From: Candidatus Poseidoniales archaeon
GTDB taxonomy: Archaea; Thermoplasmatota; Poseidoniia; Poseidoniales; Poseidoniaceae
Assembly: GCA_012270265.1 (NCBI GenBank)
Contig: JAAXIR010000002.1
Location: 1 to 8,769, forward strand
Length of the DNA stretch: 8,769 nt
Direction of reading: 5' to 3'
Each line of letters begins with the position of its first letter. The stretch's first letter is position 1. The notes beneath the pieces are model-generated. The model ran no database searches. It had not been told where the DNA came from and worked only from the letters and a program-made list of their open reading frames with translations. Below are positions 1 through 6,243 of the stretch, piece after piece. The position numbers were made by a program, and so were the translations under genes.

Positions 1-968
1 GATTCACCTTGGTTGATTGCACCAGAGTACAATCTTCCTACAGCGACTTCACCAGCGTGTGGGTCCATCCAAATCTTTGTGATCATCATAGCGAGTTCTG
101 CTTCTGGGTCACATGCCATCATTGCCTTTCCAATTGAAGAATCAAGGTCACCGGTCCAAATGTTTGGAATACGGTATGGTTGCGCCTCAACTGGGCTTGG
201 GAGCTTGGTAACTGCCATGTCAAGAAGAACTTCGTGAACTGGTGCAGCCTGTGCAAGTTCCTTTTGCTTCTCGTCGTTACAGTACTGGAAAATGTCGGTC
301 ATGGTAACGCCAGACTTCTTCATGTAAGGGATGGTGATACCCCAGTTGTGGTAAGCGCTTCCAAAGGCAACAGTTCCATCCATGACACTGACTTGCCATT
401 CTTTCTTGAACTCCTCAGGAGCGAATTGCTTGATGAGTTTGTTGACCTTTGTGATGGTCTCTTGGAATCGGCTCATCATGTCTTCTGGAGTAACCTGAAG
501 TTCGTTGATCAGTCGATCGACCTTGTTAATGAAAAGAACTGGCTTAACCTTCTCCTTGAGTGCTTGTCGGACAACCGTCTCAGTTTGAGGCATTGGTCCT
601 TCAACAGCACAAGCGAGAATGAAACAGCCGTCAACAGCGCGCATGGCACGAGTGACGTCACCACCAAAGTCGACGTGACCTGGTGTGTCGATGAGATTGA
701 TGAGGTAGTCAGTGTTGTCAACAGCGTGGACCATTGAAGCCGATGCAGCGTTGATGGTAATTCCACGAGCAGATTCTTGCTCGTCGAAGTCGAGAACACG
801 TGCAGCACCAGCCAAATCGCTGGACATCATTCCTGCTCCTGCAATCAAGTTGTCAGAAAGTGTCGTCTTACCGTGATCAATGTGCGCAGCAATGCACAGA
901 TTTCGAATCTGTGGAAGAACGTGCATAACTTCTGTTGCCTTTTTGATGTTGTCTTCTTTTCGTCCCAT
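1..968 (-). CDS. fusA: Translation elongation factor EF-2 (aEF-2), N-terminal part; 3' end beyond window
   Basis: EF-2 is the GTPase that drives ribosomal translocation in the cytoplasm. About 322 residues are visible: the G domain and the start of domain II. Seen motifs are the P-loop AHIDHGKTT (residues 28-36), switch I RGIT (68-71), switch II DTPGHVDF (94-101) and the guanine-specificity motif NKVD (148-151). Archaeal EF-2 is usually about 730 residues, so domains III-V, including the diphthamide histidine loop, lie past the left edge. The ATG at 968 is chosen because AGGTGG (974-979) sits 5 nt upstream and because MGRKEDN is the usual archaeal N-terminus. It follows rps7 after a 91-nt spacer, in the common archaeal order S12-S7-EF-2. 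The RGITIN form and the opening residues resemble Thermoplasma-type EF-2. The identification is secure. Confidence 0.97.
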   Translation of the reverse strand, partial: MGRKEDNIKKATEVMHVLPQIRNLCIAAHIDHGKTTLSDNLIAGAGMMSSDLAGAARVLDFDEQESARGITINAASASMVHAVDNTDYLINLIDTPGHVDFGGDVTRAMRAVDGCFILACAVEGPMPQTETVVRQALKEKVKPVLFINKVDRLINELQVTPEDMMSRFQETITKVNKLIKQFAPEEFKKEWQVSVMDGTVAFGSAYHNWGITIPYMKKSGVTMTDIFQYCNDEKQKELAQAAPVHEVLLDMAVTKLPSPVEAQPYRIPNIWTGDLDSSIGKAMMACDPEAELAMMITKIWMDPHAGEVAVGRLYSGAINQGE

Positions 969-1031
969 GGTGTCCACCTGTCTGGTTCATTTCGCCCACT
1001 TGGATGGGGTTCTTAAGTGAGTCGCAAAACT

Positions 1032-1048
1032 TCGACGAAATTCGTCGC
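1032..1048 (-). other. Short perfect palindrome in the rps7-EF-2 spacer
   Basis: Seven bases, CGACGAA (1033-1039), are mirrored by TTCGTCG (1041-1047) around a single central base. It is the only clear structure in the 91-nt spacer (969-1059) between rps7 and EF-2. As RNA it could form a stem of about 5 bp with a 5-nt loop. No T-rich tract directly follows on the minus strand, so it does not look like a terminator. It might be an RNA-processing site, a translational control element or chance. Confidence 0.35.
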
Positions 1049-1059
1049 CGTATGCGGTT

Positions 1060-1665
1060 TCATCGAGCGGATGCAGCGATACGCTCAACTTCTTCTTTCT
1101 TTGCCACAGCAAAAGAAGTTGCATCACCTTCGGAAGCCTTGTTGAGCTCATTGACGATGCATTGTTGGCGGGTGCGCTGGGATTTGGGAGTACCTTGTTG
1201 AGCGCCGTTTGCAAGGTTCTTCAAGGCAACATCGAGACGTCGTGATGGAGATGAGTCAACAGCCTTTGGTTGCGAGACAGCACCGAACTTGATTCGGGTG
1301 ATCTCTTCCATTGGGGCTGCATTGCAGATTGCGTCGACAAAGATTTGCAGAGGGTTCATCTTGCGTCGCTCAGCGAGAACGTCGAGAGCACTCTCAAAGG
1401 CTTTCATTGCGGATTGTTTCTTGCCGGTGTATGCTCCGGTTCGCATGAGTTTGTTGATGTAGCGTTCAACAACGCTAAGTTTGGACTTTCCAAACCACAT
1501 GTTGGCGTGACGGCCACCGGTGTGAGGAACACCAACGGTTGTGAGATTGACGTATGGTGCAAGACCTGGGTCGTTGCACACAACTTCAGCAGCGTCCCAC
1601 TTGCCAAAGACAAGCGTTCCGATACCTGCGATAGGACGATCGTCGACTACTACTTCTTCTGACAT
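1060..1665 (-). CDS. rps7: 30S ribosomal protein S7 (uS7)
   Basis: S7 organises the head of the small ribosomal subunit by binding the 3' major domain of 16S rRNA near the E site. The 201-residue product has the usual archaeal length. Recognised stretches are PHTGGRHA (47-54), KLMRTG (72-77), NPLQIFVDAICNAAP (104-118), AVDSSPSRRLD (135-145) and the basic C-terminus KKEEVERIAASAR. Two adjacent ATGs exist, at 1668 and 1665. A GAGGTG Shine-Dalgarno at 1672-1677 lies 3 nt from the first and 6 nt from the second, so 1665 is preferred; using 1668 adds one Met. The rps12 stop (1676-1678) overlaps this Shine-Dalgarno, so the two genes are probably translationally coupled. The reading frame stays open upstream of 1668, but that part lies inside rps12 and is not coding in this frame. 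Confidence 0.96.
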   Translation of the reverse strand: MSEEVVVDDRPIAGIGTLVFGKWDAAEVVCNDPGLAPYVNLTTVGVPHTGGRHANMWFGKSKLSVVERYINKLMRTGAYTGKKQSAMKAFESALDVLAERRKMNPLQIFVDAICNAAPMEEITRIKFGAVSQPKAVDSSPSRRLDVALKNLANGAQQGTPKSQRTRQQCIVNELNKASEGDATSFAVAKKEEVERIAASAR

Positions 1666-1675
1666 CATGAACACC

Positions 1676-2104
1676 TCAGCGGACTGGCTTCTCCTTGCGT
1701 CCTCGAACCATTTCATCGAGGGATACGCCGTTGACTTGAATGACCTTGTAACGAACACCTGGAATATCTCCGTACGAACGACCCATGCGTCCACCGATAC
1801 CTTCGACCATGACTTCGTCGTGTTCATCGATGAAGTTGATTGCACCGTCACCAGGAGCGAATGCGGTCAGCTTGTTTCCGTTCTTGATGAGTGAAATTTT
1901 GACAGCCTTGCGGATTCCAGAGTTTGGTTGCTTGGCTTCGATACCGACCTTTTCGACAACAATGCCCTTGGCTTGAGTCGATCCAGCAAGCGGGTCGTGC
2001 TTAGCACGAGATTTGCGCATGCGCTTCTTGTATCGTCGGTCAGACCAACGAAACTTTTGACGGTCCTTGGCCATTTTTGCACCTGCAAAGAGTCCTCTAC
2101 CCAT
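1676..2104 (-). CDS. rps12: 30S ribosomal protein S12 (uS12)
   Basis: S12 lines the decoding centre of the small subunit and monitors codon-anticodon pairing. The product is 142 residues, normal for archaeal S12. It opens with MGRGLFAGAK and contains KQPNSGIRK (58-66), FIDEHDEV (91-98) and the conserved loop GDIPGVRYK (112-120). The usual PNSA is PNSG here, a mild change. The ATG at 2104 is preferred over an upstream in-frame TTG (2110) because GAGGT (2111-2115) sits 6 nt before the ATG. It is the first gene of its transcription unit and has its own promoter. In many euryarchaea this string continues upstream into nusA, rpl30e and the RNA polymerase genes; here the next gene is divergent. Confidence 0.97.
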   Translation of the reverse strand: MGRGLFAGAKMAKDRQKFRWSDRRYKKRMRKSRAKHDPLAGSTQAKGIVVEKVGIEAKQPNSGIRKAVKISLIKNGNKLTAFAPGDGAINFIDEHDEVMVEGIGGRMGRSYGDIPGVRYKVIQVNGVSLDEMVRGRKEKPVR

Positions 2105-2128
2105 GTTCAAACCTCATTCGAGCGTTTT

Positions 2129-2158
2129 GGCGACTTTGCTTTCATATATCAAGTCGCC
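2129..2158. repeat. 8-bp perfect inverted repeat enclosing the rps12 TATA box (candidate operator)
   Basis: GGCGACTT (2129-2136) and AAGTCGCC (2151-2158) are exact reverse complements separated by 14 bp. The TATA box lies in the interval. The arms start 22 bp apart, about two helical turns, so both could face the same side of the DNA. The outer arm covers the place where the TFB recognition element would be; the inner arm lies between TATA and the predicted start site. This arrangement would suit a dimeric regulator competing with TBP/TFB, but no regulator is known from the window. Confidence 0.5.
2142..2152 (-). promoter_or_regulatory. TATA box of the rps12-rps7-EF-2 operon
   Basis: On the minus strand the sequence TTGATATATGA resembles an archaeal TATA box. 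Transcription would be expected about 25 nt downstream, near 2118-2124. That leaves a leader of roughly 15-20 nt, just enough to include the GAGGT Shine-Dalgarno at 2111-2115. The call is by pattern and position only. Confidence 0.6.
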
Positions 2159-2199
2159 GTTTCATCGAAGTCAGGATTCCGCCGTCTGTCCAGAAGAAT

Positions 2200-2211
2200 A
2201 ACATCATAAAC
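2200..2211 (+). promoter_or_regulatory. Weak TATA-like element for the plus-strand operon
   Basis: The stretch ACATCATAAAC is centred about 25 nt upstream of the ATG at 2232. That is where a TATA box would sit for a leaderless transcript beginning at the start codon. No usable Shine-Dalgarno precedes that ATG (AAAGG is only 1 nt away), which fits leaderless initiation. The match to the TATA consensus is poor, so the call is tentative. Apart from this, the rps12 promoter and the palindrome, the 127-bp divergent intergenic region shows nothing recognisable. Confidence 0.3.
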
Positions 2212-2231
2212 AAGGTCTTGTTAGTAAAGGC

Positions 2232-2465
2232 ATGATTCCCAAGGGTATGCGGCCAATCGTTGCACTGCTGACCATGCTTCTCGGTTTGTTGGTAATTGTG
2301 AACCATTGGATTGGTCTCGTCGAATCCGAAGTTGATGTCCTAACAGCACATGCAGTTGGACTCATCGGATTGTTTTCGGGCATGAACATGATGTCCTCCG
2401 GCGGCGAGTCAGCGGAAGAAGAAGAGCGTCCACGCTATCTCGAAGATACTCAGACGAAATTCTGA
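2232..2465 (+). CDS. Small membrane protein with two predicted transmembrane helices
   Basis: I do not recognise a family for this 77-residue protein. It has a short basic N-terminus, a hydrophobic helix at about 8-30 (PIVALLTMLLGLLVIV core), a second hydrophobic stretch at about 36-54 (VLTAHAVGLIGLFSG) and a charged tail with SAEEEERPR (60-68). This predicts a two-pass membrane protein with an acidic cytoplasmic or external tail. Start choice is uncertain: ATG at 2232 has no good ribosome-binding site and may be leaderless, and ATG at 2247 is an in-frame alternative. It is the first gene of the plus-strand unit, 12 nt before the UbiD-family gene and in the same frame, separated from it only by a TGA and four codons. 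Support for it being real comes from the coherent topology, the operon position and the lack of any competing gene. Confidence 0.7.
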   Translation: MIPKGMRPIVALLTMLLGLLVIVNHWIGLVESEVDVLTAHAVGLIGLFSGMNMMSSGGESAEEEERPRYLEDTQTKF

Positions 2466-2477
2466 GGACGTGATGTT

Positions 2478-3749
2478 TTGGCCTTTCGAGATCATCTTTC
2501 TCACGCAGAACGCATCAGCGAAGAAGTGAGTCTCGTTCATGGGATTTGGGAATTCAGTTCGAACCGCTCTCATACCAACATGTTGTTTGAGAACGTAAAA
2601 GAAGTCCCAGGACAAAGGGTTTCAGTCAACATGCTGACGCGTGACCGGCTTTGTGAAGCCATTGGAATCCAACCGGAAGTCTACATCGACACACTTGCAT
2701 GGGCCATGAAGAACCCAGGAACACCTGAAATCGTGTCACCTGCAGAATCTCCTGTTTACGATAACATGCAGGAAAGGGTGGATTTGCATTCTATCGCCAT
2801 TCCTCATCATTGGCCTCAGGATCGAGGTCGTTACATGTCGGCGAGTGTCATTATCGCTGAAGTAAACGGTCAAAGGAACATGAGTTTCCACAGACAATTC
2901 CTGCGGGATGAGAACCATCTTGTTGTTCGACTCGTGCCTCGACACCTGCGAACGATGGTTGATCAAGCAAGAGAGCGCGGAGAAGAAGTCAACATCGCCA
3001 TTGTTAATGCTCCTGACCCTGTTGTTCTCCTTGCAGGGGCCATGTCGTTTGATGAGCCAATCGATGAGTTGACGATCGCCGCTGCACTTCACGAGAAATT
3101 GTATGGTAAGCAACTTCAATTGGTTGAATTGCCGAACGGTATCCAAGTTCCTGCAGATGCTGAATATGCCATGTGGGGACGAATCACGTTGGATGACGAT
3201 GACGAAGGTCCGTATGTCGATATTACAGGAACCGTTGACGATGTGCGACAAGAACCTGTGATTGAAGTTGATGGAATCATTCATCGTGATGACCCTATCT
3301 TCCATGCATTGATTCCTGGTGAAGCCGAACACAAGACATTGATGGGATTACCTCGCTCGCCGACCATCAAAGAAGCCGTTGCACAAGTTGTTGATTGCAT
3401 CGATGTCCACATGACCGAGGGTGGTTGTGGCTGGTTGGCTGCCGTCGTCAAAATTCGAAAGACGTCTGAAGACGATGGAAAGAAAGCCATCGAAGCTGCA
3501 TTAGCAGGTCATCGGTCGATGAAAATGGTCACCATCGTCGATGAAGACATAGACATCAGCAATCCCGTTCGTGTTGAATGGGCAATGGTGACTCGTTGGC
3601 AACCTGATCGTGACACACACATCTATCCGAATCAAAAGGGGTCGAGTCTGGACCCTTCTCGATACGAAGATGGTCTCACATCCAAGGTTGGATTTGATGC
3701 AACCATCCATCATTCAGATAACCCAGAAGGGTACATGAGCGTCCAGTAG
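2478..3749 (+). CDS. ubiD: UbiD-family prenylated-FMN decarboxylase; candidate anhydromevalonate phosphate decarboxylase
   Basis: UbiD enzymes use prenylated FMN (made by UbiX, not in this window) to decarboxylate unsaturated or aromatic acids. The archaeal branch includes anhydromevalonate phosphate decarboxylase of the archaeal mevalonate pathway. The 423-residue protein shows family landmarks in order: LFENVKEVPG (36-45), NMSFHRQF with R139 in the cofactor/active-site region, VPADAE (224-229), EGPYVDITG (243-251), HRDDPIFHALIPG (269-281), TEGGCGWLAAVVKI (313-326), VDEDIDI (354-360), TRWQPDRD (372-379), GSSLDPS (388-394) and KVGFDAT (403-409). The EGP-VDITG and TEGG-C-W forms match archaeal UbiD rather than E. 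coli UbiD. An oddity: where the family usually reads AEIVxEG, this reads AEYAMWG, so the second glutamate is Trp233. The start is TTG, with GAGG 10 nt upstream; a GTG at 2526 is a poorer alternative. Family call secure, substrate inferred. Confidence 0.92.
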   Translation: MAFRDHLSHAERISEEVSLVHGIWEFSSNRSHTNMLFENVKEVPGQRVSVNMLTRDRLCEAIGIQPEVYIDTLAWAMKNPGTPEIVSPAESPVYDNMQERVDLHSIAIPHHWPQDRGRYMSASVIIAEVNGQRNMSFHRQFLRDENHLVVRLVPRHLRTMVDQARERGEEVNIAIVNAPDPVVLLAGAMSFDEPIDELTIAAALHEKLYGKQLQLVELPNGIQVPADAEYAMWGRITLDDDDEGPYVDITGTVDDVRQEPVIEVDGIIHRDDPIFHALIPGEAEHKTLMGLPRSPTIKEAVAQVVDCIDVHMTEGGCGWLAAVVKIRKTSEDDGKKAIEAALAGHRSMKMVTIVDEDIDISNPVRVEWAMVTRWQPDRDTHIYPNQKGSSLDPSRYEDGLTSKVGFDATIHHSDNPEGYMSVQ

Positions 3750-3757
3750 GGATGGTC

Positions 3758-4783
3758 ATGCGTCAATCTTCACACGATGATTTGCAACATCCACGTCGCA
3801 ATCTTGGGAACCGGTATCGGACCCAAGCTCAAAAATTCGTTCGATTGGCAAAGGCCGACCCTGAACGTAAAAAATCCAATATGCAGTGGGCCGAACAAAA
3901 CGCCCGCCAAGCCTTGTTGCATGATTTCACCGATGAGAGAAACTGGCGATGTTTAGCAGACATCAAAGTTGGGCTCAAAGACAACGACGGACTAGGAATT
4001 GTATTGGAAGATGTGTTCACCGTTCTGGGCAGAGATACAGAACAGTTTGAGAAATTAAAGCAACTGGATTATCTCGAATTCGGTTTGGAACTTCTTGAGG
4101 CTGCCTTTGCTCGAGATCCACTCACACCCGATGCTTGGTGGGAAGCCCTCGTTGCTCGAGGTGGTGGCGATGAGCAAAGTGATGAAGTCCTGTTGGAGAT
4201 TGCGGAATTTGCCGATCGTTGTCGAGATTTGGATTTCCGTGACCAGCGTGCGAACATTGTCTATGGTCGTCGAATTGAGCATCTTCGTTTGCAAGGGTTT
4301 GAGGATTTGTTCATCGAATTGAGTCGACATTTGCTCGCCCACCGACCTGTGAATCACGAATTGTGGATGCAGTTGGGTCGTCTGCATGAACGACGGCAGG
4401 AGATTGATTCAGCCTGGTCATGCTACGATCATGTCCAGACATTGATGCCGCATTTGCTCGTGCGTGACGAATTCCTAAATCGGCTTACAGAACGTATGGA
4501 TGGTGGAGAAAAGACACCATGGAGCGGGCCAAAACTCGAGCATCGCACAGCATTCCTTGAGCAGATGGAAGAACTGAACAAACGGGTTCGGCAGGAAACA
4601 ACTGAACCAATTGTTGAGTCGGTGGAAGAAGTAGGCGAAGAGACGAATCTCGAAGAGAAGAAGCTCGTTGAATTGATTGAATCTTCGAATATATCAGAGG
4701 CCTTCTTCATGGCTCGGCGACTTGTTGCTTCGGGCGAGTCGTGGGCGGAACCGTATCTTGATCAGTGCCGTTCAATGATGTAG
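3758..4783 (+). CDS. Alpha-helical TPR-like protein of unknown function
   Basis: I do not recognise a named family. The 341-residue product has no signal peptide or membrane segment and appears almost entirely helical. The best repeat match is a TPR-like helix pair at about 202-243 (ELWMQLGRLHERRQEIDSAW, then CYDHVQTLMP). Earlier helical pairs such as NWRCLADIKVGLKDNDG (about 62-78) may be degenerate repeats. A basic N-terminus is followed by the helical body, an acidic linker rich in Glu (about 281-305) and a final helical hairpin. Such solenoids usually bind proteins. Two in-frame ATGs exist, at 3752 and 3758; AGGG lies 6 nt before the second and directly abuts the first, so 3758 is preferred. 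It follows the UbiD gene after 8 nt and precedes the Nudix gene by 8 nt, so co-transcription is likely. Confidence 0.82.
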   Translation: MRQSSHDDLQHPRRNLGNRYRTQAQKFVRLAKADPERKKSNMQWAEQNARQALLHDFTDERNWRCLADIKVGLKDNDGLGIVLEDVFTVLGRDTEQFEKLKQLDYLEFGLELLEAAFARDPLTPDAWWEALVARGGGDEQSDEVLLEIAEFADRCRDLDFRDQRANIVYGRRIEHLRLQGFEDLFIELSRHLLAHRPVNHELWMQLGRLHERRQEIDSAWSCYDHVQTLMPHLLVRDEFLNRLTERMDGGEKTPWSGPKLEHRTAFLEQMEELNKRVRQETTEPIVESVEEVGEETNLEEKKLVELIESSNISEAFFMARRLVASGESWAEPYLDQCRSMM

Positions 4784-4791
4784 GTGGTACG

Positions 4792-5208
4792 ATGTCTCCA
4801 GTGTTCGTCTTAGCCTATGTTGTTCGCAAAAGCAATCCTCGATCGGTATTGAAATCAGGCTCTCTTCTCATGGTTCAGCATCCCAAGCGTGGTTGGGAAT
4901 TCCCAGGAGGACACATCGAGGAAGGTGAGCATCCAGAGCAAGCACTACATCGAGAATTGATGGAGGAAGTTGGAGGTAAGGGTACACTTCTCGCTTGGAA
5001 CAAATCGTATTATCCAAATGGTTGGGTCGGGTTGGTATCCGTTGATGACGAAGAAGTACCGTTCAGTCAACAGCAATGGAATGTCAACGATCAACACGTA
5101 TCCACGGTCCAATGGTTTGCAGAATTACCTGATTTTACCCATTGGGATGTTCAGGAAGTTATCGATTTGAGTAACTGGGTGAATTCTATAGAACTAGGGC
5201 ATGAGTGA
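4792..5208 (+). CDS. Nudix hydrolase
   Basis: Nudix enzymes hydrolyse nucleoside diphosphates linked to another group, such as nucleotide sugars, oxidised NTPs, NADH or Np4A. This 138-residue protein is about one Nudix domain long. The Nudix box spans residues 40-62: G40, E46, then R54-E55-L-M-E58-E59-V-G61, which keeps the catalytic and metal-binding residues of the GX5EX7REUXEEXGU signature. It is preceded by the usual GWEFPGGH strand-loop (34-41). The substrate cannot be told. ATG at 4792 is chosen over an upstream in-frame GTG (4765) because AGGTG at 4782-4786 lies 5 nt before it and because the longer form would overlap the previous gene. It is the last gene of the plus-strand unit, and its 3' end overlaps the convergent gene by 15 bp. 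Confidence 0.93.
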   Translation: MSPVFVLAYVVRKSNPRSVLKSGSLLMVQHPKRGWEFPGGHIEEGEHPEQALHRELMEEVGGKGTLLAWNKSYYPNGWVGLVSVDDEEVPFSQQQWNVNDQHVSTVQWFAELPDFTHWDVQEVIDLSNWVNSIELGHE

Positions 5209-6243
5209 TTGCATTCGCTCTGTCCATGCCAAGTGTTGCTCATCATTGAGTGCGCATCCAAGAACAACAGCTACCAGCATGGAATCTTCCACGAGCTGAG
5301 GTTCTTCGATAAGCCAATTGAATTCATTCATCCGATCGAGGCGGTGCGCCATCATGATCATAGCTCGCAAATCAGGGCGATCCTGTCCAGTAAGGTCTTT
5401 GTTGAGATGCTTCATGCACCAATCAAAAACACCGCTTACATCGGCCGGATGTACGTTCAATTCAGGTGTTGCATCACCAACATCGCGTGGCTTTGATTCA
5501 TCGACTTGCTGTTGAAATCGAACCGCTTCCTCATCTTGTTCGCCGATCGATAGGTCCAGAAAGAGGCTGCCTGCTTCAATAGCCATTGTCACCTGATTGG
5601 CGAGAATGGCATGTGCGTGTCCGTTCCAAGCATTTCGAGCAGCATCGAACATCTTTCCATATCGAGCATGAATGCGAGATGCACCGATGCGGGATATGGC
5701 GATGGTTTCATGCGCATGATTTTCCTTCCTAGAAATATCCCCATAGACTTGCAGCGCCATGAGATCTTCTCCGGAAGCCATGTGGTATGCTGCTTTGTTT
5801 AGCAGTGATAAGTCGTGATCTCGACTAGCTTTTGCAACGGATTTGAGTCTGGTTTCAGCCCATGTGAGATCTTCCTCTGCTCCAGTTGCATCTCCTTTTT
5901 CGAATCGTTGGAGACCTCGCTCCATTCGTAGACGTCCTTCAAGCGCTAAGTCACGAGTTTCAGGATTTCTGCATACTTCGAGTGCCTGATCGATGGCCTC
6001 CTCAAGTCGTTGGTCGCCAAGCATTCTTCGACGAACCAAGTCAAAGGTTGCACGTTGTGCAGGACTTAAGACTGGCAAAAGCAGTTCAACCAATTCAGCA
6101 GCATCGAGATAGAGGGCTGCCTCGATGATAGCCATCCAGTCGTTCCATCCGTGCTCGTCTCGCCATTCCTCAGCAGTTTCCAACGATACAGGTCCTTCCT
6201 CACGCCATTTGGAGATGTACAATCCTGGTGCCTTTGGTCTCAT
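5194..6243 (-). CDS. TPR-repeat-like protein coupled to the DHH gene, function unknown
   Basis: I do not recognise a specific family for this 349-residue, soluble, helix-rich protein. TPR-like helix pairs are visible at about 99-132 (EGRLRMERGLQRFEKGDATG), 144-172 (LLNKAAYHMASGEDLMALQV) and 183-213 (ISRIGASRIHARYGKMFDAA). All three have the small-residue/large-hydrophobic spacing of TPRs. The N-terminal 60 residues and the C-terminal third (from about 265) are helical but not clearly repeats. This suggests a protein-binding scaffold. The ATG at 6243 overlaps the DHH stop in an ATGA, and GAGGTGA (6248-6254) gives a strong Shine-Dalgarno 4 nt away, so translational coupling is expected. It is the last gene of the minus-strand operon. 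It resembles the TPR-like protein at 3758-4783 in size and fold class, but I see no clear sequence similarity between them. Confidence 0.85.
   Translation of the reverse strand: MRPKAPGLYISKWREEGPVSLETAEEWRDEHGWNDWMAIIEAALYLDAAELVELLLPVLSPAQRATFDLVRRRMLGDQRLEEAIDQALEVCRNPETRDLALEGRLRMERGLQRFEKGDATGAEEDLTWAETRLKSVAKASRDHDLSLLNKAAYHMASGEDLMALQVYGDISRKENHAHETIAISRIGASRIHARYGKMFDAARNAWNGHAHAILANQVTMAIEAGSLFLDLSIGEQDEEAVRFQQQVDESKPRDVGDATPELNVHPADVSGVFDWCMKHLNKDLTGQDRPDLRAMIMMAHRLDRMNEFNWLIEEPQLVEDSMLVAVVLGCALNDEQHLAWTERMQSLMP

Noticed and set aside
180..737. 185-codon open frame on the plus strand
   Set aside because: It lies antisense to the EF-2 G domain, whose motifs are unmistakable; the protein has no recognisable pattern.
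1033..1047. Intrinsic terminator between rps7 and EF-2
   Set aside because: The palindrome is not followed by a T tract on the minus strand, and EF-2 has no clear promoter of its own.
1669..1851. Upstream extension of rps7 in the same frame
   Set aside because: This stretch lies within rps12 in another frame, has no ribosomal S7 character, and a good Shine-Dalgarno marks the start at 1665/1668.
1270..1894. Plus-strand open frames of 130 and 117 codons
   Set aside because: They are antisense to rps7 and rps12, which are fully conserved; their sequences look like shadows of those genes.
2736..3332. 198-codon open frame on the minus strand
   Set aside because: It is antisense to the core UbiD motifs and shows no domain of its own.
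4765..4791. GTG start adding nine residues to the Nudix protein
   Set aside because: It would overlap the previous gene and lacks a ribosome-binding site, while ATG at 4792 has AGGTG at good spacing.
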